Positions 24,764 to 33,215 of a stretch of DNA of 64,000 nucleotides are shown piece after piece. Positions within the stretch are counted from its first letter, which is position 1; every line of letters starts with the position of its first letter. The stretch is from NCBI GenBank assembly GCA_045627365.1, contig JAZQNN010000031.1, forward strand, positions 1 to 64,000, given 5' to 3'. Source of the stretch: RGIG5612 sp045627365 (lineage in GTDB: Bacteria; Bacillota; Clostridia; Lachnospirales; Lachnospiraceae). The position numbers and the translations under genes were made by a program. The notes beneath the pieces are model-generated. The model did not search any database, had not been told where the DNA came from, and saw only the letters and a list, made by a program, of their open reading frames with translations.

Positions 24764-26188
24764 TTATTCCCTCCCGTTCCAACAATATGTGCAAAGTGAG
24801 TCCGGATCCAGTCCGATGGCCTTGATAACGCCCTCTAATGACTGGAAATCCAGCGAGTCGAAATTCAGATTTTTGCTGATGGTCTCGCGCAGTTTTTTGC
24901 CGCGTTCGGTCGTGCCGTCACTGTATTCGTCAAGATGCTTCATTCCTTCTTCGCCTTCAAGCTCGAAGACAGTCTTGCGTGCGATCAGGTCCATATCCGA
25001 ATTGGATGTGGAGAAAGCGAGATATTTGCAGGCACACATGATCGGCGGGCATGCCGAGCGCATGTGGACCTCTTTTGCGCCGTTCTCATAAAGGAATTCA
25101 ACAGTCTCCCTCAACTGTGTTCCGCGGACTATCGAATCATCAACAAAAAGAAGTTTTTTATCTTCAATAAGTTCTTTGACCGGGATCTGCTTCATCTTGG
25201 CAACCATGTTGCGCTCTGACTGAAGGATCGGCATGAAGCTTCTTGTCCAGGTCGGTGTGTATTTGATAAAGGCACGGGCGAATGGTTTTCCGCTTCTGTT
25301 GGCGTATCCGATGGCATGCGGTGTTCCCGAATCCGGAACGCCTCCCACATAATCGATGTCATCAAGAAGCCCCTTCTTCATGTCCTGTTCAGCCAGTATC
25401 GCGCCGTTCCTGTAACGCATGGCCTCGACGTTGATGCCCTCGTAATCGGATGTAGGATATCCGTAGTAACTCCAGAGGAACGCGCAGATGCGCATCTTCT
25501 CAAGAGGTCCTGCCAGAACCTCAAATCCGTCCGGTGTGATTTCAACTATCTCGCCCGGTCCCAGTTCCTTGACGTTCTCAAATCCGAGTTTGAAATTGGC
25601 GAAAGACTCAAGCGATACAGCGTATCCGTCGTTGCATTTGCCGACATTCATCGGAAGACGGCCTACCAGGTCGCGGGCAGCGATAATATTGCCGTTTTCT
25701 TTAAGAACGACAACTGATGCCGTTCCGTCGATTTTCTGCTGAGCAAAGCGGATGCCGTCGGCAAAATTATCTCTCATGGTTATCAGTGCGGCCAGAAGTT
25801 CTGTCGTATTGACCTTGCCGCCTGTCATCGCATCGAAATGATTGCCGCCCTGTTCAAGACACATTTCGACCAGTTCGTCGCGGTTGTTGATGATGCCGGT
25901 CATAATGATGGCAAATGTTCCGAGAGAAGATCTGATCAGCATCGGCTGCGGATAACTGTCGCTGATGCATCCGATCGCCGAAGTTCCGCCCATTTCATCA
26001 AAAACATGCTCAAACTTCGTTCTGAAAGGCGCGTTATTGATTTTGTGAATGACCCTCTGAAGGCCTACTTCAGGGTCGTATGCCGCAAGACCTGCGCTGC
26101 TGGTTCCCAGGTGAGAATGATAATCCACACCGAAAAATACATCTTCAAGACATGGTTTTTTGGAAGCTATTCCGAAAAATCCACCCAT
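24764..26188 (-). CDS. purF: PurF-type amidophosphoribosyltransferase lacking the glutaminase nucleophile
   Basis: 474 residues. The phosphoribosyltransferase half is complete, with the PRPP loop LLFVDDSIVRGTQLRETV. Candidate Fe-S cysteines occur around PPIMCAC and in the terminal CTYC. The N-terminal class II glutaminase domain looks degenerate. Where active PurF has CGVFGI after processing, this protein starts MGGFFGI, so the catalytic Cys aligns with Gly2. The Asn-Gly oxyanion segment reads TGIINN. The ATG is fixed by GGAGG upstream, and no upstream Cys start is possible in frame. It probably uses ammonia directly or a partner glutaminase for the first purine step. Similar MGGFFG-starting proteins are, as I recall, common in Clostridia; not checked. 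Confidence 0.88.
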   Translation of the reverse strand: MGGFFGIASKKPCLEDVFFGVDYHSHLGTSSAGLAAYDPEVGLQRVIHKINNAPFRTKFEHVFDEMGGTSAIGCISDSYPQPMLIRSSLGTFAIIMTGIINNRDELVEMCLEQGGNHFDAMTGGKVNTTELLAALITMRDNFADGIRFAQQKIDGTASVVVLKENGNIIAARDLVGRLPMNVGKCNDGYAVSLESFANFKLGFENVKELGPGEIVEITPDGFEVLAGPLEKMRICAFLWSYYGYPTSDYEGINVEAMRYRNGAILAEQDMKKGLLDDIDYVGGVPDSGTPHAIGYANRSGKPFARAFIKYTPTWTRSFMPILQSERNMVAKMKQIPVKELIEDKKLLFVDDSIVRGTQLRETVEFLYENGAKEVHMRSACPPIMCACKYLAFSTSNSDMDLIARKTVFELEGEEGMKHLDEYSDGTTERGKKLRETISKNLNFDSLDFQSLEGVIKAIGLDPDSLCTYCWNGRE

Positions 26189-26210
26189 TACCTATCCTCC
26201 AAAAAACTGA

Positions 26211-26897
26211 TTATGCAAAGAAAAGCTTGGAAAGTGTCATCGGATCGATATATGCGCCGTCCTTGTAGACACGCATATTTCCTGATGCGATCTCATCGAT
26301 AAGCATTACATTGCCGTTCTTGTCATAACCGAATTCAAATTTGATATCGTAAAGATCAAGTCCCTTAGCCTTAAGGTCGTCAGCAACGATTTTTGTGATC
26401 TGCTGAGTCTGTGCCTTGATCGCGTCGTACTGCTCGTCACTCATAACACCGAGAGCAATAAGTCCGTCCTTGGTTACAAGCGGATCGCCCTTGGCATCGT
26501 CCTTGAAAGTCATCTCAACATATGCAGGAAGATCTGCGCCTTCTTCAACATATGCGCTGTAGCGGCGGAAGAAGCTGCCGACTGCCTTGTAACGGCAGAT
26601 AACTTCAAGACCGTGTCCGAAAGCCTTGGCAGGAAGGACTTCCATAGTGGTGTTTGCAAGATCAGCGCTTACATAGTGTGTCTTGATCCCTGCAGCATTG
26701 ATTTTCTCGAAGAAGTAAATGGACATACGAAGGTTAACATCGCCGACGCCTTCGATCTTGAGGCCTACAGAATTCTCGCCCGGGTCAAAAACGCCGTCTT
26801 TGCCTGTGCAGTCATCCTTGAACAGCAGCTCATAGTTGCCATTTTCCATTTCGTAAACATTTTTGGTCTTTCCGGTGTAAACAAGTTTCTTTTCCAT
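26211..26897 (-). CDS. purC: Phosphoribosylaminoimidazole-succinocarboxamide synthase
   Basis: 228 residues, the standard short SAICAR synthetase (joins aspartate to CAIR). Signatures seen: KLVYTGKTKNVYEMENGNYELLFKDDCTGKDG, CRYKAVGSFFRRY, and the C-terminal DLYDIKFEFGYDKNGNVMLIDEIASGNMR. The ribosome binding site AAGGAG lies upstream of the ATG. It is separated from purE by an 84-base gap holding a hairpin. Confidence 0.95.
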   Translation of the reverse strand: MEKKLVYTGKTKNVYEMENGNYELLFKDDCTGKDGVFDPGENSVGLKIEGVGDVNLRMSIYFFEKINAAGIKTHYVSADLANTTMEVLPAKAFGHGLEVICRYKAVGSFFRRYSAYVEEGADLPAYVEMTFKDDAKGDPLVTKDGLIALGVMSDEQYDAIKAQTQQITKIVADDLKAKGLDLYDIKFEFGYDKNGNVMLIDEIASGNMRVYKDGAYIDPMTLSKLFFA

Positions 26898-26952
26898 TGA
26901 TTTGCTCCTTTTAATTTATGTGGGATAATTAATTATTGTCCTTAAAATACAG

Positions 26953-26976
26953 CAGGCCGTGTTTGCACACAGCCTG
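26953..26976 (-). other. purE-purC intergenic hairpin with GCAA tetraloop
   Basis: Arms 26953-26962 and 26967-26976 pair over 10 bases with one G-U, closed on the transcript by GCAA, a GNRA-type loop. It is followed by CTGTATTTTAAG, a short T-rich stretch. It could be a leaky terminator or a processing site that lowers downstream expression relative to purE. Seen as structure only. Confidence 0.5.
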
Positions 26977-26981
26977 TAGTT

Positions 26982-27470
26982 TTAGAGTCTATTCATTATG
27001 TCGGCGTCTTTTTGCAGTACACCCTCTGCGCCCTTCTTGCGAAGCTGGTCAAGCTTCTCAGCTAATCCGCCATCCTCTACTGCCAGGATCTGGGCTGCAA
27101 GAAGTGCGGCATTCTTAGCCCCGTCTATGGCTACCGTAGCCACCGGTATGCCGCTTGGCATCATTACTGTGGACAGCAAAGCGTCCATTCCGTCCAGAGT
27201 TGCTCCCTTGCATGGGATGCCGATCACCGGCAAGGTGGTTCTGGCCGCAATTGCACCTGCGAGGTGCGCTGCCATGCCTGCTGCGCAGATGATGCAGCCG
27301 AAGCCTTCTTCCCTGGCCTTGTCTGCAAAAGCCGCAGCCTCGCCCGGCGTTCTGTGTGCGGAATAAACATGTGCTTCAAAAGGAATCTCAAGTTCTTTGA
27401 GCATATCGGTTGCCTTTTTTACTACCGGAAGGTCCGAATCACTGCCCATGATAACGGCGATTTTCTTCAT
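26982..27470 (-). CDS. purE: N5-carboxyaminoimidazole ribonucleotide mutase
   Basis: 162 residues from the ATG at 27470 (GGAGG at 27476-27480). Signatures: VIMGSDSDLPVVKKA, the class I YSAHRTPGEA block with the catalytic His, AAGMAAHLAGAIAA, and PSGIPVATVAID. The class I pattern would normally need PurK, which is not in the window and may be elsewhere. First gene of the purine operon, about 20 bases downstream of its predicted transcription start, so there is no room for a purine riboswitch. Confidence 0.95.
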   Translation of the reverse strand: MKKIAVIMGSDSDLPVVKKATDMLKELEIPFEAHVYSAHRTPGEAAAFADKAREEGFGCIICAAGMAAHLAGAIAARTTLPVIGIPCKGATLDGMDALLSTVMMPSGIPVATVAIDGAKNAALLAAQILAVEDGGLAEKLDQLRKKGAEGVLQKDADIMNRL

Positions 27471-27497
27471 AGCGTCCTCCAAGAAAAATACCCTAAA

Positions 27498-27526
27498 ATT
27501 CTAACAAAAACAGGGTTTTTCTTCAA
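27498..27526 (-). promoter_or_regulatory. Promoter of the purine operon
   Basis: Minus strand TTGAAG (27521-27526), exactly 17 bases, TAGAAT (27498-27503). It is located in the pyrI-purE gap. A weak 5-base stem (ACCCT/AGGGT, 27490-27516) overlaps it. No PurR box was recognised. Confidence 0.6.
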
Positions 27527-27553
27527 TTCACAGAAATGCCAAAAATACGTTGA

Positions 27554-27970
27554 TTAGTTGGCTTTCGTTTCGCAATATGCACAACGGTAAACCTTGTTCT
27601 GTCTGTCAGTCAATTTGAACACGTGAGGGAGCTCCTGCTCGGTCGTGGTTATGCATCTGGGGTTCTTGCACTTTAAGACATTTACCAGTTGTTCCGGCAT
27701 GTCGATCGTCTTCTTGTCTACGAGTTTGCCGTTCCTGATGTAGTTGACGGTCGCGTTCGGATCTACATAGCCGATCACGTCAAGATTTACCTCGTAATCT
27801 CCGTCGATCTTGATAATATCTTTCTTGCCGAGTTTCCTGCTGCTTACATTCTTAATGATAGCGACCGAAAGGTCCAGACTGTCAAGTCCCAGAAGATCGT
27901 ACAGTTTCATCGCGCTTCCGGCTTTGATGTGGTCAATAACGATGCCGTTTTCTATGGAATCTATATTCAT
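27554..27970 (-). CDS. pyrI: Aspartate carbamoyltransferase regulatory subunit
   Basis: 138 residues from the ATG at 27970 (AGGAGG 6 bases upstream); the longer open frame overlaps pyrB. The N-terminal allosteric domain (IENGIVIDHIKAGSAMKLYDLLGL) is followed by the zinc domain with all four ligands visible: Cys101, Cys106 (CKNPRC), Cys130 and Cys133 (CAYC). It binds CTP/ATP and regulates PyrB. It follows pyrB by 11 bases and is the last gene of the pyr run. Confidence 0.94.
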   Translation of the reverse strand: MNIDSIENGIVIDHIKAGSAMKLYDLLGLDSLDLSVAIIKNVSSRKLGKKDIIKIDGDYEVNLDVIGYVDPNATVNYIRNGKLVDKKTIDMPEQLVNVLKCKNPRCITTTEQELPHVFKLTDRQNKVYRCAYCETKAN

Positions 27971-27981
27971 GTCCGTCCTCC

Positions 27982-28902
27982 TTATCTGACTTCTATTCCG
28001 AGGTGCTTCAGGATCAGGGCCTCTCGCATGAATTTGCCGTTGAGCACCTGCTTGAAATAGCATGCGCGCGGGTCTTTGTCAATCGCGACACTGATCTCAT
28101 TTACTCTTGGCAGAGGATGCATTACGATCATGTTCTCCGGTGCCAGTTCCATCTTCTTGGTGTCCAGGATATAGCTGTCCTTGAGTCTTAAATAATCCTC
28201 TTCATTGAAGAAACGCTCGCGCTGAACGCGTGTCATATAAAGCACATCCAGTTTCGGCAGAGCCTCTTCAAGGCTTGTTGTCTGCTCGTAAGGAATGCCT
28301 TTTTTCTTGATGTTGTCAGTCTTAACATAGCTCGGAAGCTTCAGCTCCTCCGGAGAGATCAGCACGTACTTGATCCCTTCGTAGCGGCTCATTGCGCTGA
28401 TCAGTGAGTGCACGGTACGTCCGAATTTTAAATCTCCGCAGAGACCTATAGTCAGGTTGTTGAATCCGCCCTTTTCTCTGTATATCGTCAGAAGATCGGC
28501 CAGAGTCTGCGTAGGATGACAGTGTCCTCCGTCACCGGCATTGATGACCGGAATAGTCGCGTTGTTGGATGCAACCAGTGCGGCGCCTTCCTTAGGGTGG
28601 CGCATCGCGATGATGTCCGCATAGCAGCTTACGACCTTAACGGTATCGGCCACGCTTTCGCCCTTGGCTGCGGACGAAGAATCCGCTCCTGAAACTGAAA
28701 TAACATTTCCTCCAAGCTCATACATAGCAGCCTCGAAACTGAGCCTCGTCCTTGTGGACGGCTCAAAGAAGAGCGTTGCCAGCTTTTTGCCATGGCAGGC
28801 CTCGGCGTATTTGGCCGGGTTGGCTATGATGTCCTGTGCTGTTTCGATCAATTCGTTGATTTCCTGAACTGTCAGATCAGTGATGTCGATGGTGTTTTTC
28901 AT
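27982..28902 (-). CDS. pyrB: Aspartate carbamoyltransferase catalytic subunit
   Basis: 306 residues from the ATG at 28902 (AAGGAG 6 bases upstream). Carbamoyl phosphate site FFEPSTRTRLSFEAAM, the mobile SSSAAKGES loop, MRHPKEGA, GDGGHCHPTQTLADL and MHPLPRVNEIS are all present. Catalyses the first committed step of pyrimidine synthesis. The partner regulatory subunit is the next gene, so a PyrB-PyrI holoenzyme is expected rather than the Bacillus-like PyrB trimer. Confidence 0.96.
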   Translation of the reverse strand: MKNTIDITDLTVQEINELIETAQDIIANPAKYAEACHGKKLATLFFEPSTRTRLSFEAAMYELGGNVISVSGADSSSAAKGESVADTVKVVSCYADIIAMRHPKEGAALVASNNATIPVINAGDGGHCHPTQTLADLLTIYREKGGFNNLTIGLCGDLKFGRTVHSLISAMSRYEGIKYVLISPEELKLPSYVKTDNIKKKGIPYEQTTSLEEALPKLDVLYMTRVQRERFFNEEDYLRLKDSYILDTKKMELAPENMIVMHPLPRVNEISVAIDKDPRACYFKQVLNGKFMREALILKHLGIEVR

Positions 28903-28915
28903 CTTGAACTCCTTG

Positions 28916-29551
28916 TCATTTGATCCAGCTCTCGTCCGATGGGTTGTTTCTGAATGCGATAAGCCTTGCGATGTCATCCGGCTTTATGTAGTCCTCTTCA
29001 GCGGCAACTTCCGCGATCACATCGAAGTTGGTAAGGGAGATGTTCTTAACATTCGCCTCCGCAAGCCTTTCAAGGCCCTTCTTCATTCCGTATGTGAAGA
29101 TGGACACAACGCCTAAGACGTCCGCTCCGGCTTCTCTTAGTACGTTTACTACTTCAATAACGCTTCCGCCCGTGGAAATAAGGTCTTCAACAACTACGAC
29201 CTTCTGTCCCGGCTCCAAGCGTCCTTCTATCTGGTTCTGGCGTCCGTGATCTTTCGCGCCGCTTCTTACGTACCCCATCGGCATACCGAGGATATGGCCT
29301 GCTATTGCGGCGTGCGCGATGCCTGCTGTGGATGTTCCCATCAGCACATCCGCCTCAGGATATTCTCTTTTTACGATCTCGGCGATCGCGTTTTCCACAT
29401 CTTCCCTTACCTCGGGTGCAGTAAGGATCAGTCTGTTATCGCAATAAACCGGGCTCTTGATCCCGCTTGCCCAGGTAAACGGCTCTTCCGGACGGAAGAA
29501 TACTGCTTTGATCTTCAGCAGATCTTTGGCGATCAGTCTCTCTATTTCCAT
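28916..29551 (-). CDS. pyrE: Orotate phosphoribosyltransferase
   Basis: 211 residues. Orotate/PRPP-binding features: VFFRPEEPFTWASGIKSPVYCDNR at the N-terminus, the flexible loop YVRSGAKDHGRQNQIEG, and the PRPP loop VVVEDLISTGGSVIEVV. Normal length. It makes OMP from orotate; the OMP decarboxylase gene lies directly upstream in the same operon. Confidence 0.95.
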   Translation of the reverse strand: MEIERLIAKDLLKIKAVFFRPEEPFTWASGIKSPVYCDNRLILTAPEVREDVENAIAEIVKREYPEADVLMGTSTAGIAHAAIAGHILGMPMGYVRSGAKDHGRQNQIEGRLEPGQKVVVVEDLISTGGSVIEVVNVLREAGADVLGVVSIFTYGMKKGLERLAEANVKNISLTNFDVIAEVAAEEDYIKPDDIARLIAFRNNPSDESWIK

Positions 29552-29563
29552 ATCAGCCTCCTG

Positions 29564-30268
29564 TCAGTCAACAAATTCTCTTATACATCTTTCATATGCG
29601 GCAACCGGGTCATCGGCCTGAGTGATCGGGCGTCCGACAACGATATAATCAGAGCCTTCCTTCCGTGCCTGTTCAGGCGTCATAACGCGCTTCTGGTCGC
29701 CCACCGCACCGTCCGCGAATCTAACTCCCGGCGTAACGGTATAGAATTCCTTACCGCAGGCTGCGTGAACCGCGCCTGCTTCAAGCGGCGAGCATACTAC
29801 TCCGTCAAGTCCTGCTGCAGCCGCATTTTCAGCGTAATGAATTACCACATCCGCGATAGGCTCATTTATCAGGAGATCCCTCTGCATCGTCTCCTGGTCT
29901 GTGCTTGTAAGCTGGGTAACAGCAAGAAGTATCGGTCTGGTGCCGTCCGGTCTTGTAAGCCCTTCAAGGGCAGCCTCCATCATCGGTCTGGTGCCGGCCG
30001 CATGAAGATTTACCATGTCCACATCCAGCTTTGAAAGCACGTTCATCGCCTTCTTGACCGTATTGGGAATATCGTGAAGCTTAAGGTCGAGGAAAATCTT
30101 ATGTCCTCTCTTCTTGATCTGCTTTACTATCTCCGGTCCTTCCGCGTAGAAAAGCTCCATGCCGATCTTCACGAATGGTTTTCTTGCGCTTCCTGAGAAT
30201 TTGTCCAGGAAGCTGTATGTTGCCTCAGCCGATGCGAAATCGCAGGCTATGATTACATCTTTTCCCAT
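29564..30268 (-). CDS. pyrF: Orotidine 5'-phosphate decarboxylase
   Basis: 234 residues. The catalytic Asp-Lys-x-x-Asp block reads FLDLKLHDIPNTV, and the phosphate-gripper region is TPGVRFADGAVGDQKRV, followed by YIVVGRPITQADDP. It belongs to the shorter bacterial type I group. Its ATG overlaps the pyrD stop codon by one base (TAATG), a sign of translational coupling. Confidence 0.95.
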   Translation of the reverse strand: MGKDVIIACDFASAEATYSFLDKFSGSARKPFVKIGMELFYAEGPEIVKQIKKRGHKIFLDLKLHDIPNTVKKAMNVLSKLDVDMVNLHAAGTRPMMEAALEGLTRPDGTRPILLAVTQLTSTDQETMQRDLLINEPIADVVIHYAENAAAAGLDGVVCSPLEAGAVHAACGKEFYTVTPGVRFADGAVGDQKRVMTPEQARKEGSDYIVVGRPITQADDPVAAYERCIREFVD

Positions 30269-31194
30269 TATCTTGCTGCTCCTATTATGTCACTAAGTTT
30301 GTCGATCCTGTACTTGTCCATTGTTGCCGGCAGAGCCTCGATGATCTTCTTAGCGGCAAACGGATCTACCAGATTGGCCGCGCCGACCTCAACGGCCGTT
30401 GCGCCTGCCATCATCATTTCTATTACATCTTCTGCTGTTGAAACTCCGCCCATTCCGACGACCGGGATATTCACTGCGCACGACACCTGATAAACCATTC
30501 TTAAGGCCACCGGGAATATCGCAGGCCCTGAAAAGCCGCCCATGGTGTTGGCAATTATCGGCTTTCCGGTCTTCAGGTTTATTCTCATTCCGAGCATTGT
30601 ATTTATCAGACTGATGCCGTCGGCTCCCGCGTCTTCGCACGCCTTGGCAATGCTTACTATGTCCGTAACGTTTGGCGTCAGTTTGACGATCACAGGCTTG
30701 TCAGCCACTTTCTTTACTGCTGCCGTTACCTCAGCCGCGCATTCAGGGTCGGTGCCGAAAGTCATACCGCCCCCGTGAACGTTCGGGCAGCTAATATTGA
30801 CCTCAAACCAGCCAATCTGATCCTGGCCGGCAAGGCGTCCCACTGTGTAAACATAATCGTCTACTGAAAAACCGCTGACATTTGCCATTACCGGCTTGTT
30901 AAAGCATTCTTTAAGCTTCGGAAGCTCATTGCGAGTGACCGCCTCAACGCCGGGATTTTGAAGTCCGACCGCGTTGATCATTCCGGCTGTGCACTCCGCG
31001 ATCCTCGGTGTGGGATTTCCGAAGCGTGCCTCTTTGGTCGTTCCTTTAAATGAGAAAGTCCCGAGGCAGTTTATGTCGTAAAGCTCGGCAAATTCATATC
31101 CGTATCCGAAAGTTCCGGAGGCCGGGATCACAGGATTATCCAGGCAGATCCCCAGAAGATCGACCTTCAGTCTGTCGTTTCTTACTTCTCCCAC
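30268..31194 (-). CDS. pyrD: Dihydroorotate dehydrogenase B, catalytic subunit
   Basis: 308 residues from a GTG at 31194, chosen because AGGAGG lies 7 bases upstream and the protein then begins at the usual place (VRNDRLKVDLLGICLDNPV). The flavin domain shows IPASGTFGYG, the catalytic Cys in VNISCPNVHGGGM (class 1B), and NTMGGFSGPAIFP. It overlaps pyrK by 13 bases. With PyrK it forms the NAD+-linked class 1B enzyme suited to anaerobes. Confidence 0.94.
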   Translation of the reverse strand: MGEVRNDRLKVDLLGICLDNPVIPASGTFGYGYEFAELYDINCLGTFSFKGTTKEARFGNPTPRIAECTAGMINAVGLQNPGVEAVTRNELPKLKECFNKPVMANVSGFSVDDYVYTVGRLAGQDQIGWFEVNISCPNVHGGGMTFGTDPECAAEVTAAVKKVADKPVIVKLTPNVTDIVSIAKACEDAGADGISLINTMLGMRINLKTGKPIIANTMGGFSGPAIFPVALRMVYQVSCAVNIPVVGMGGVSTAEDVIEMMMAGATAVEVGAANLVDPFAAKKIIEALPATMDKYRIDKLSDIIGAAR

Positions 31195-31928
31195 AGGATC
31201 TCCTCCTTTCTCATTACAGGCCCGTCCTTGCAGATCCTCTTGTATCCGGTCACTGTCTTGCACGAGCACCCCATGCAGGCACCGAAGCCGCATCCCATGC
31301 GCTCTTCAAAGCTCATCTGGCCGGAGGACGCACACGCTCTGAAAACTGCCTTCAGCATCGGCTCGGGACCGCATGCGTAGTAGTATGAATAATCTGCCGG
31401 AAGCGCATCTGTTACAAATCCTTTGATGCCGCAGCTTCCGTCGACCGTAGTTACTATCGTCTTACATCCTAATGCCTTGAATTCATCTTCATAAAAGATC
31501 TCTGAGCGAGTGTTGAAGCCGAGAATAACGGTTACAGGCTTTCCTTCTTCGGTCAGTTTTCTGGCCAGATAATACATCGGGGGAACGCCAACGCCTCCGC
31601 CGATAAGAAGCGGTGCATTGCCCGCGTCAGAAAGATCGTAGCCATTTCCAAGGCCTTCAAGAACATCCAGCTTCTCGCCCGGCAGCATACCGGCCATCTG
31701 CTCGGTTCCCTGACCGACCACTTTGTAAATGATAGTAACGATCGCGCCTTCTAAGGTCTTTTCAAAGTCGCAGACCGATATCGGGCGTCTTAAATACTTT
31801 CCCTCAAGCGCGATATTGATAAACTGACCCGGCTTCAGCTCCTCGCCGGATGTGCTGTTCAGCTTCATCCGGTACACTGAAGGTGCCAGCATCTTATTCT
31901 CTGTTATTTCCAAAAAGCTGTTTTTCAT
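31182..31928 (-). CDS. pyrK: Dihydroorotate dehydrogenase B, electron transfer subunit
   Basis: 248 residues. A ferredoxin-reductase-like FAD domain (GQFINIALEGKYLRRPISVCDF) and an NAD domain (LLIGGGVGVPPMYYLARKL) are followed by the [2Fe-2S] binding motif CGFGACMGCSC plus a later Cys in RICKDG. It passes electrons from PyrD to NAD+. Its start overlaps the pyrC stop by 4 bases (ATGA). Confidence 0.95.
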   Translation of the reverse strand: MKNSFLEITENKMLAPSVYRMKLNSTSGEELKPGQFINIALEGKYLRRPISVCDFEKTLEGAIVTIIYKVVGQGTEQMAGMLPGEKLDVLEGLGNGYDLSDAGNAPLLIGGGVGVPPMYYLARKLTEEGKPVTVILGFNTRSEIFYEDEFKALGCKTIVTTVDGSCGIKGFVTDALPADYSYYYACGPEPMLKAVFRACASSGQMSFEERMGCGFGACMGCSCKTVTGYKRICKDGPVMRKEEILWEK

Positions 31929-33061
31929 AAACTGTATACCACCTTGCCGCCGCAGACGGTCTCAATGCATTTTCCGTATACTTCCATGCCTTCGAAAGGT
32001 GAGGATTTGCCCATTGACAGAAACTCACTGCTGTCAATGATGTATGGAGTTTCAAGGTCCCAAAGGCTGTAGTCCATGCTCTCGTCAGGGAGCGGCAGTC
32101 CGAACCTTTTTCTTGGATTAACTACCAGAAGGTCAAGGAGCTTTTCCATCGGGATCACGCCTTCTCTGACCAGCTTAGTGTAAAGCACCGGAAAAGCTGT
32201 CTCTATTCCCACTATTCCGTTGGCGCTTCCGGCAAGACCTTTGCTCTTTTCCTCGGCGCTGTGCGGTGCATGGTCAGTAGCGATCATATCGATCGTGCCG
32301 TCCTTCAGACCTTCAAGGAGCGCAAGCCTGTCTTCTTCGGATCTGAGCGGCGGATTCATCTTGAAACGGCCCTCTTCCTTGAGGCAGCCTTCGTCCAGCA
32401 CCAGATAATGAGGTGCTGTCTCGCACGTTATATCAATGCCTTCTGCCTTGGCTTTTCTTATTATCTCGACGCTCTCCTTACAGGAGATGTGGCAGACGTG
32501 ATAAGCGCAGCCGATCTTAGCTGCCAGCTTCACGTCGCGCGCGATGGGTCCCCACTCACTTTCGCTGACTATTCCTTTATGTCCGTGCTCTTTCGCGTAT
32601 TTCCCATCATGGATATACCCGCCGTTAAGGAGCGAGTTATCCTCGCAGTGCGCAACGATTATCTTGCCTTTGGCCTTGGCCTTCAGCATTGCCTCAAGCA
32701 TCATTTCCTCTGACTGAACGCCCTTCCCGTCATCGGAAAAAGCTATAACAGAATCTGCCATTTCATCGATATCTGACAGTGCCTTACCAAGTTCTCCTTT
32801 GGTTATCGCTCCATACGGATATACATTGATCACGGCGTCTTTCTCGATGATATCCTGCTGCACTTTAAGGTGCTCTAAGCTATCCGGAACAGGGTCCAGA
32901 TTAGGCATGGTAAAGACAGCCGTATAGCCGCCTCTGGCTGCCGCCTGAGTGCCGCTTTTAATGGTTTCTTTATAAGAAAAACCCGGCTCTCTGAAATGCA
33001 CATGTACATCACAGAAACCGGGTAATAATACATATCTGGTTGCTTTAGCCGTTAAGCTCAT
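31925..33061 (-). CDS. pyrC: Dihydroorotase, short form
   Basis: 378 residues. The type I amidohydrolase metal-site motifs are present: DVHVHFREPG, VIAFSDDGKG (Asp ligand), IVAHCEDNS, YHVCHISCKES and ATDHAPHS. The C-terminus returns to the small beta domain (CGGKVVYSL). Oddity: the metal motif begins at residue 18, whereas classical PyrC has about 50 residues of beta domain first, so the N-terminal half of the composite beta domain is missing. The ATG is supported by AGGAG 6-7 bases upstream, and the region further upstream is the promoter. First gene of the pyr operon. Confidence 0.92.
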   Translation of the reverse strand: MSLTAKATRYVLLPGFCDVHVHFREPGFSYKETIKSGTQAAARGGYTAVFTMPNLDPVPDSLEHLKVQQDIIEKDAVINVYPYGAITKGELGKALSDIDEMADSVIAFSDDGKGVQSEEMMLEAMLKAKAKGKIIVAHCEDNSLLNGGYIHDGKYAKEHGHKGIVSESEWGPIARDVKLAAKIGCAYHVCHISCKESVEIIRKAKAEGIDITCETAPHYLVLDEGCLKEEGRFKMNPPLRSEEDRLALLEGLKDGTIDMIATDHAPHSAEEKSKGLAGSANGIVGIETAFPVLYTKLVREGVIPMEKLLDLLVVNPRKRFGLPLPDESMDYSLWDLETPYIIDSSEFLSMGKSSPFEGMEVYGKCIETVCGGKVVYSL

Positions 33062-33112
33062 ATATTGCTCCTATCTTGGCGATCTCTCTGTACCGCATTT
33101 AAAGATACTTAA

Positions 33113-33141
33113 ATGATATATTACACATATATAAAAGTCAA
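33113..33141 (-). promoter_or_regulatory. Promoter of the pyr operon
   Basis: Minus strand TTGACT (33136-33141), 17-base spacer, TATCAT (33113-33118), 51 bases before the pyrC ATG. The predicted leader is only about 45 bases, too short for a PyrR attenuator, and none is seen. The -35 box directly abuts that of the divergent folD promoter. Confidence 0.7.
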
Positions 33142-33170
33142 TGTACAACTCTACCGATTTCGGTTATAAT
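33142..33170 (+). promoter_or_regulatory. Promoter of folD
   Basis: TGTACA (33142-33147), 17 bases, perfect TATAAT (33165-33170), 45 bases before the folD ATG. It is back to back with the pyr promoter, with no base between the two -35 hexamers. Confidence 0.65.
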
Positions 33171-33215
33171 TTGGCTTGTAAAAAGAGCTTATTTCATAAA
33201 AATGAGGTAGATAAA

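Noticed and set aside
27471..27497. Purine riboswitch before purE
   Set aside because: Only about 20 bases separate the predicted transcription start from the purE ATG.
33062..33112. PyrR attenuator before pyrC
   Set aside because: The predicted leader is about 45 bases and holds no anti-terminator/terminator pair.
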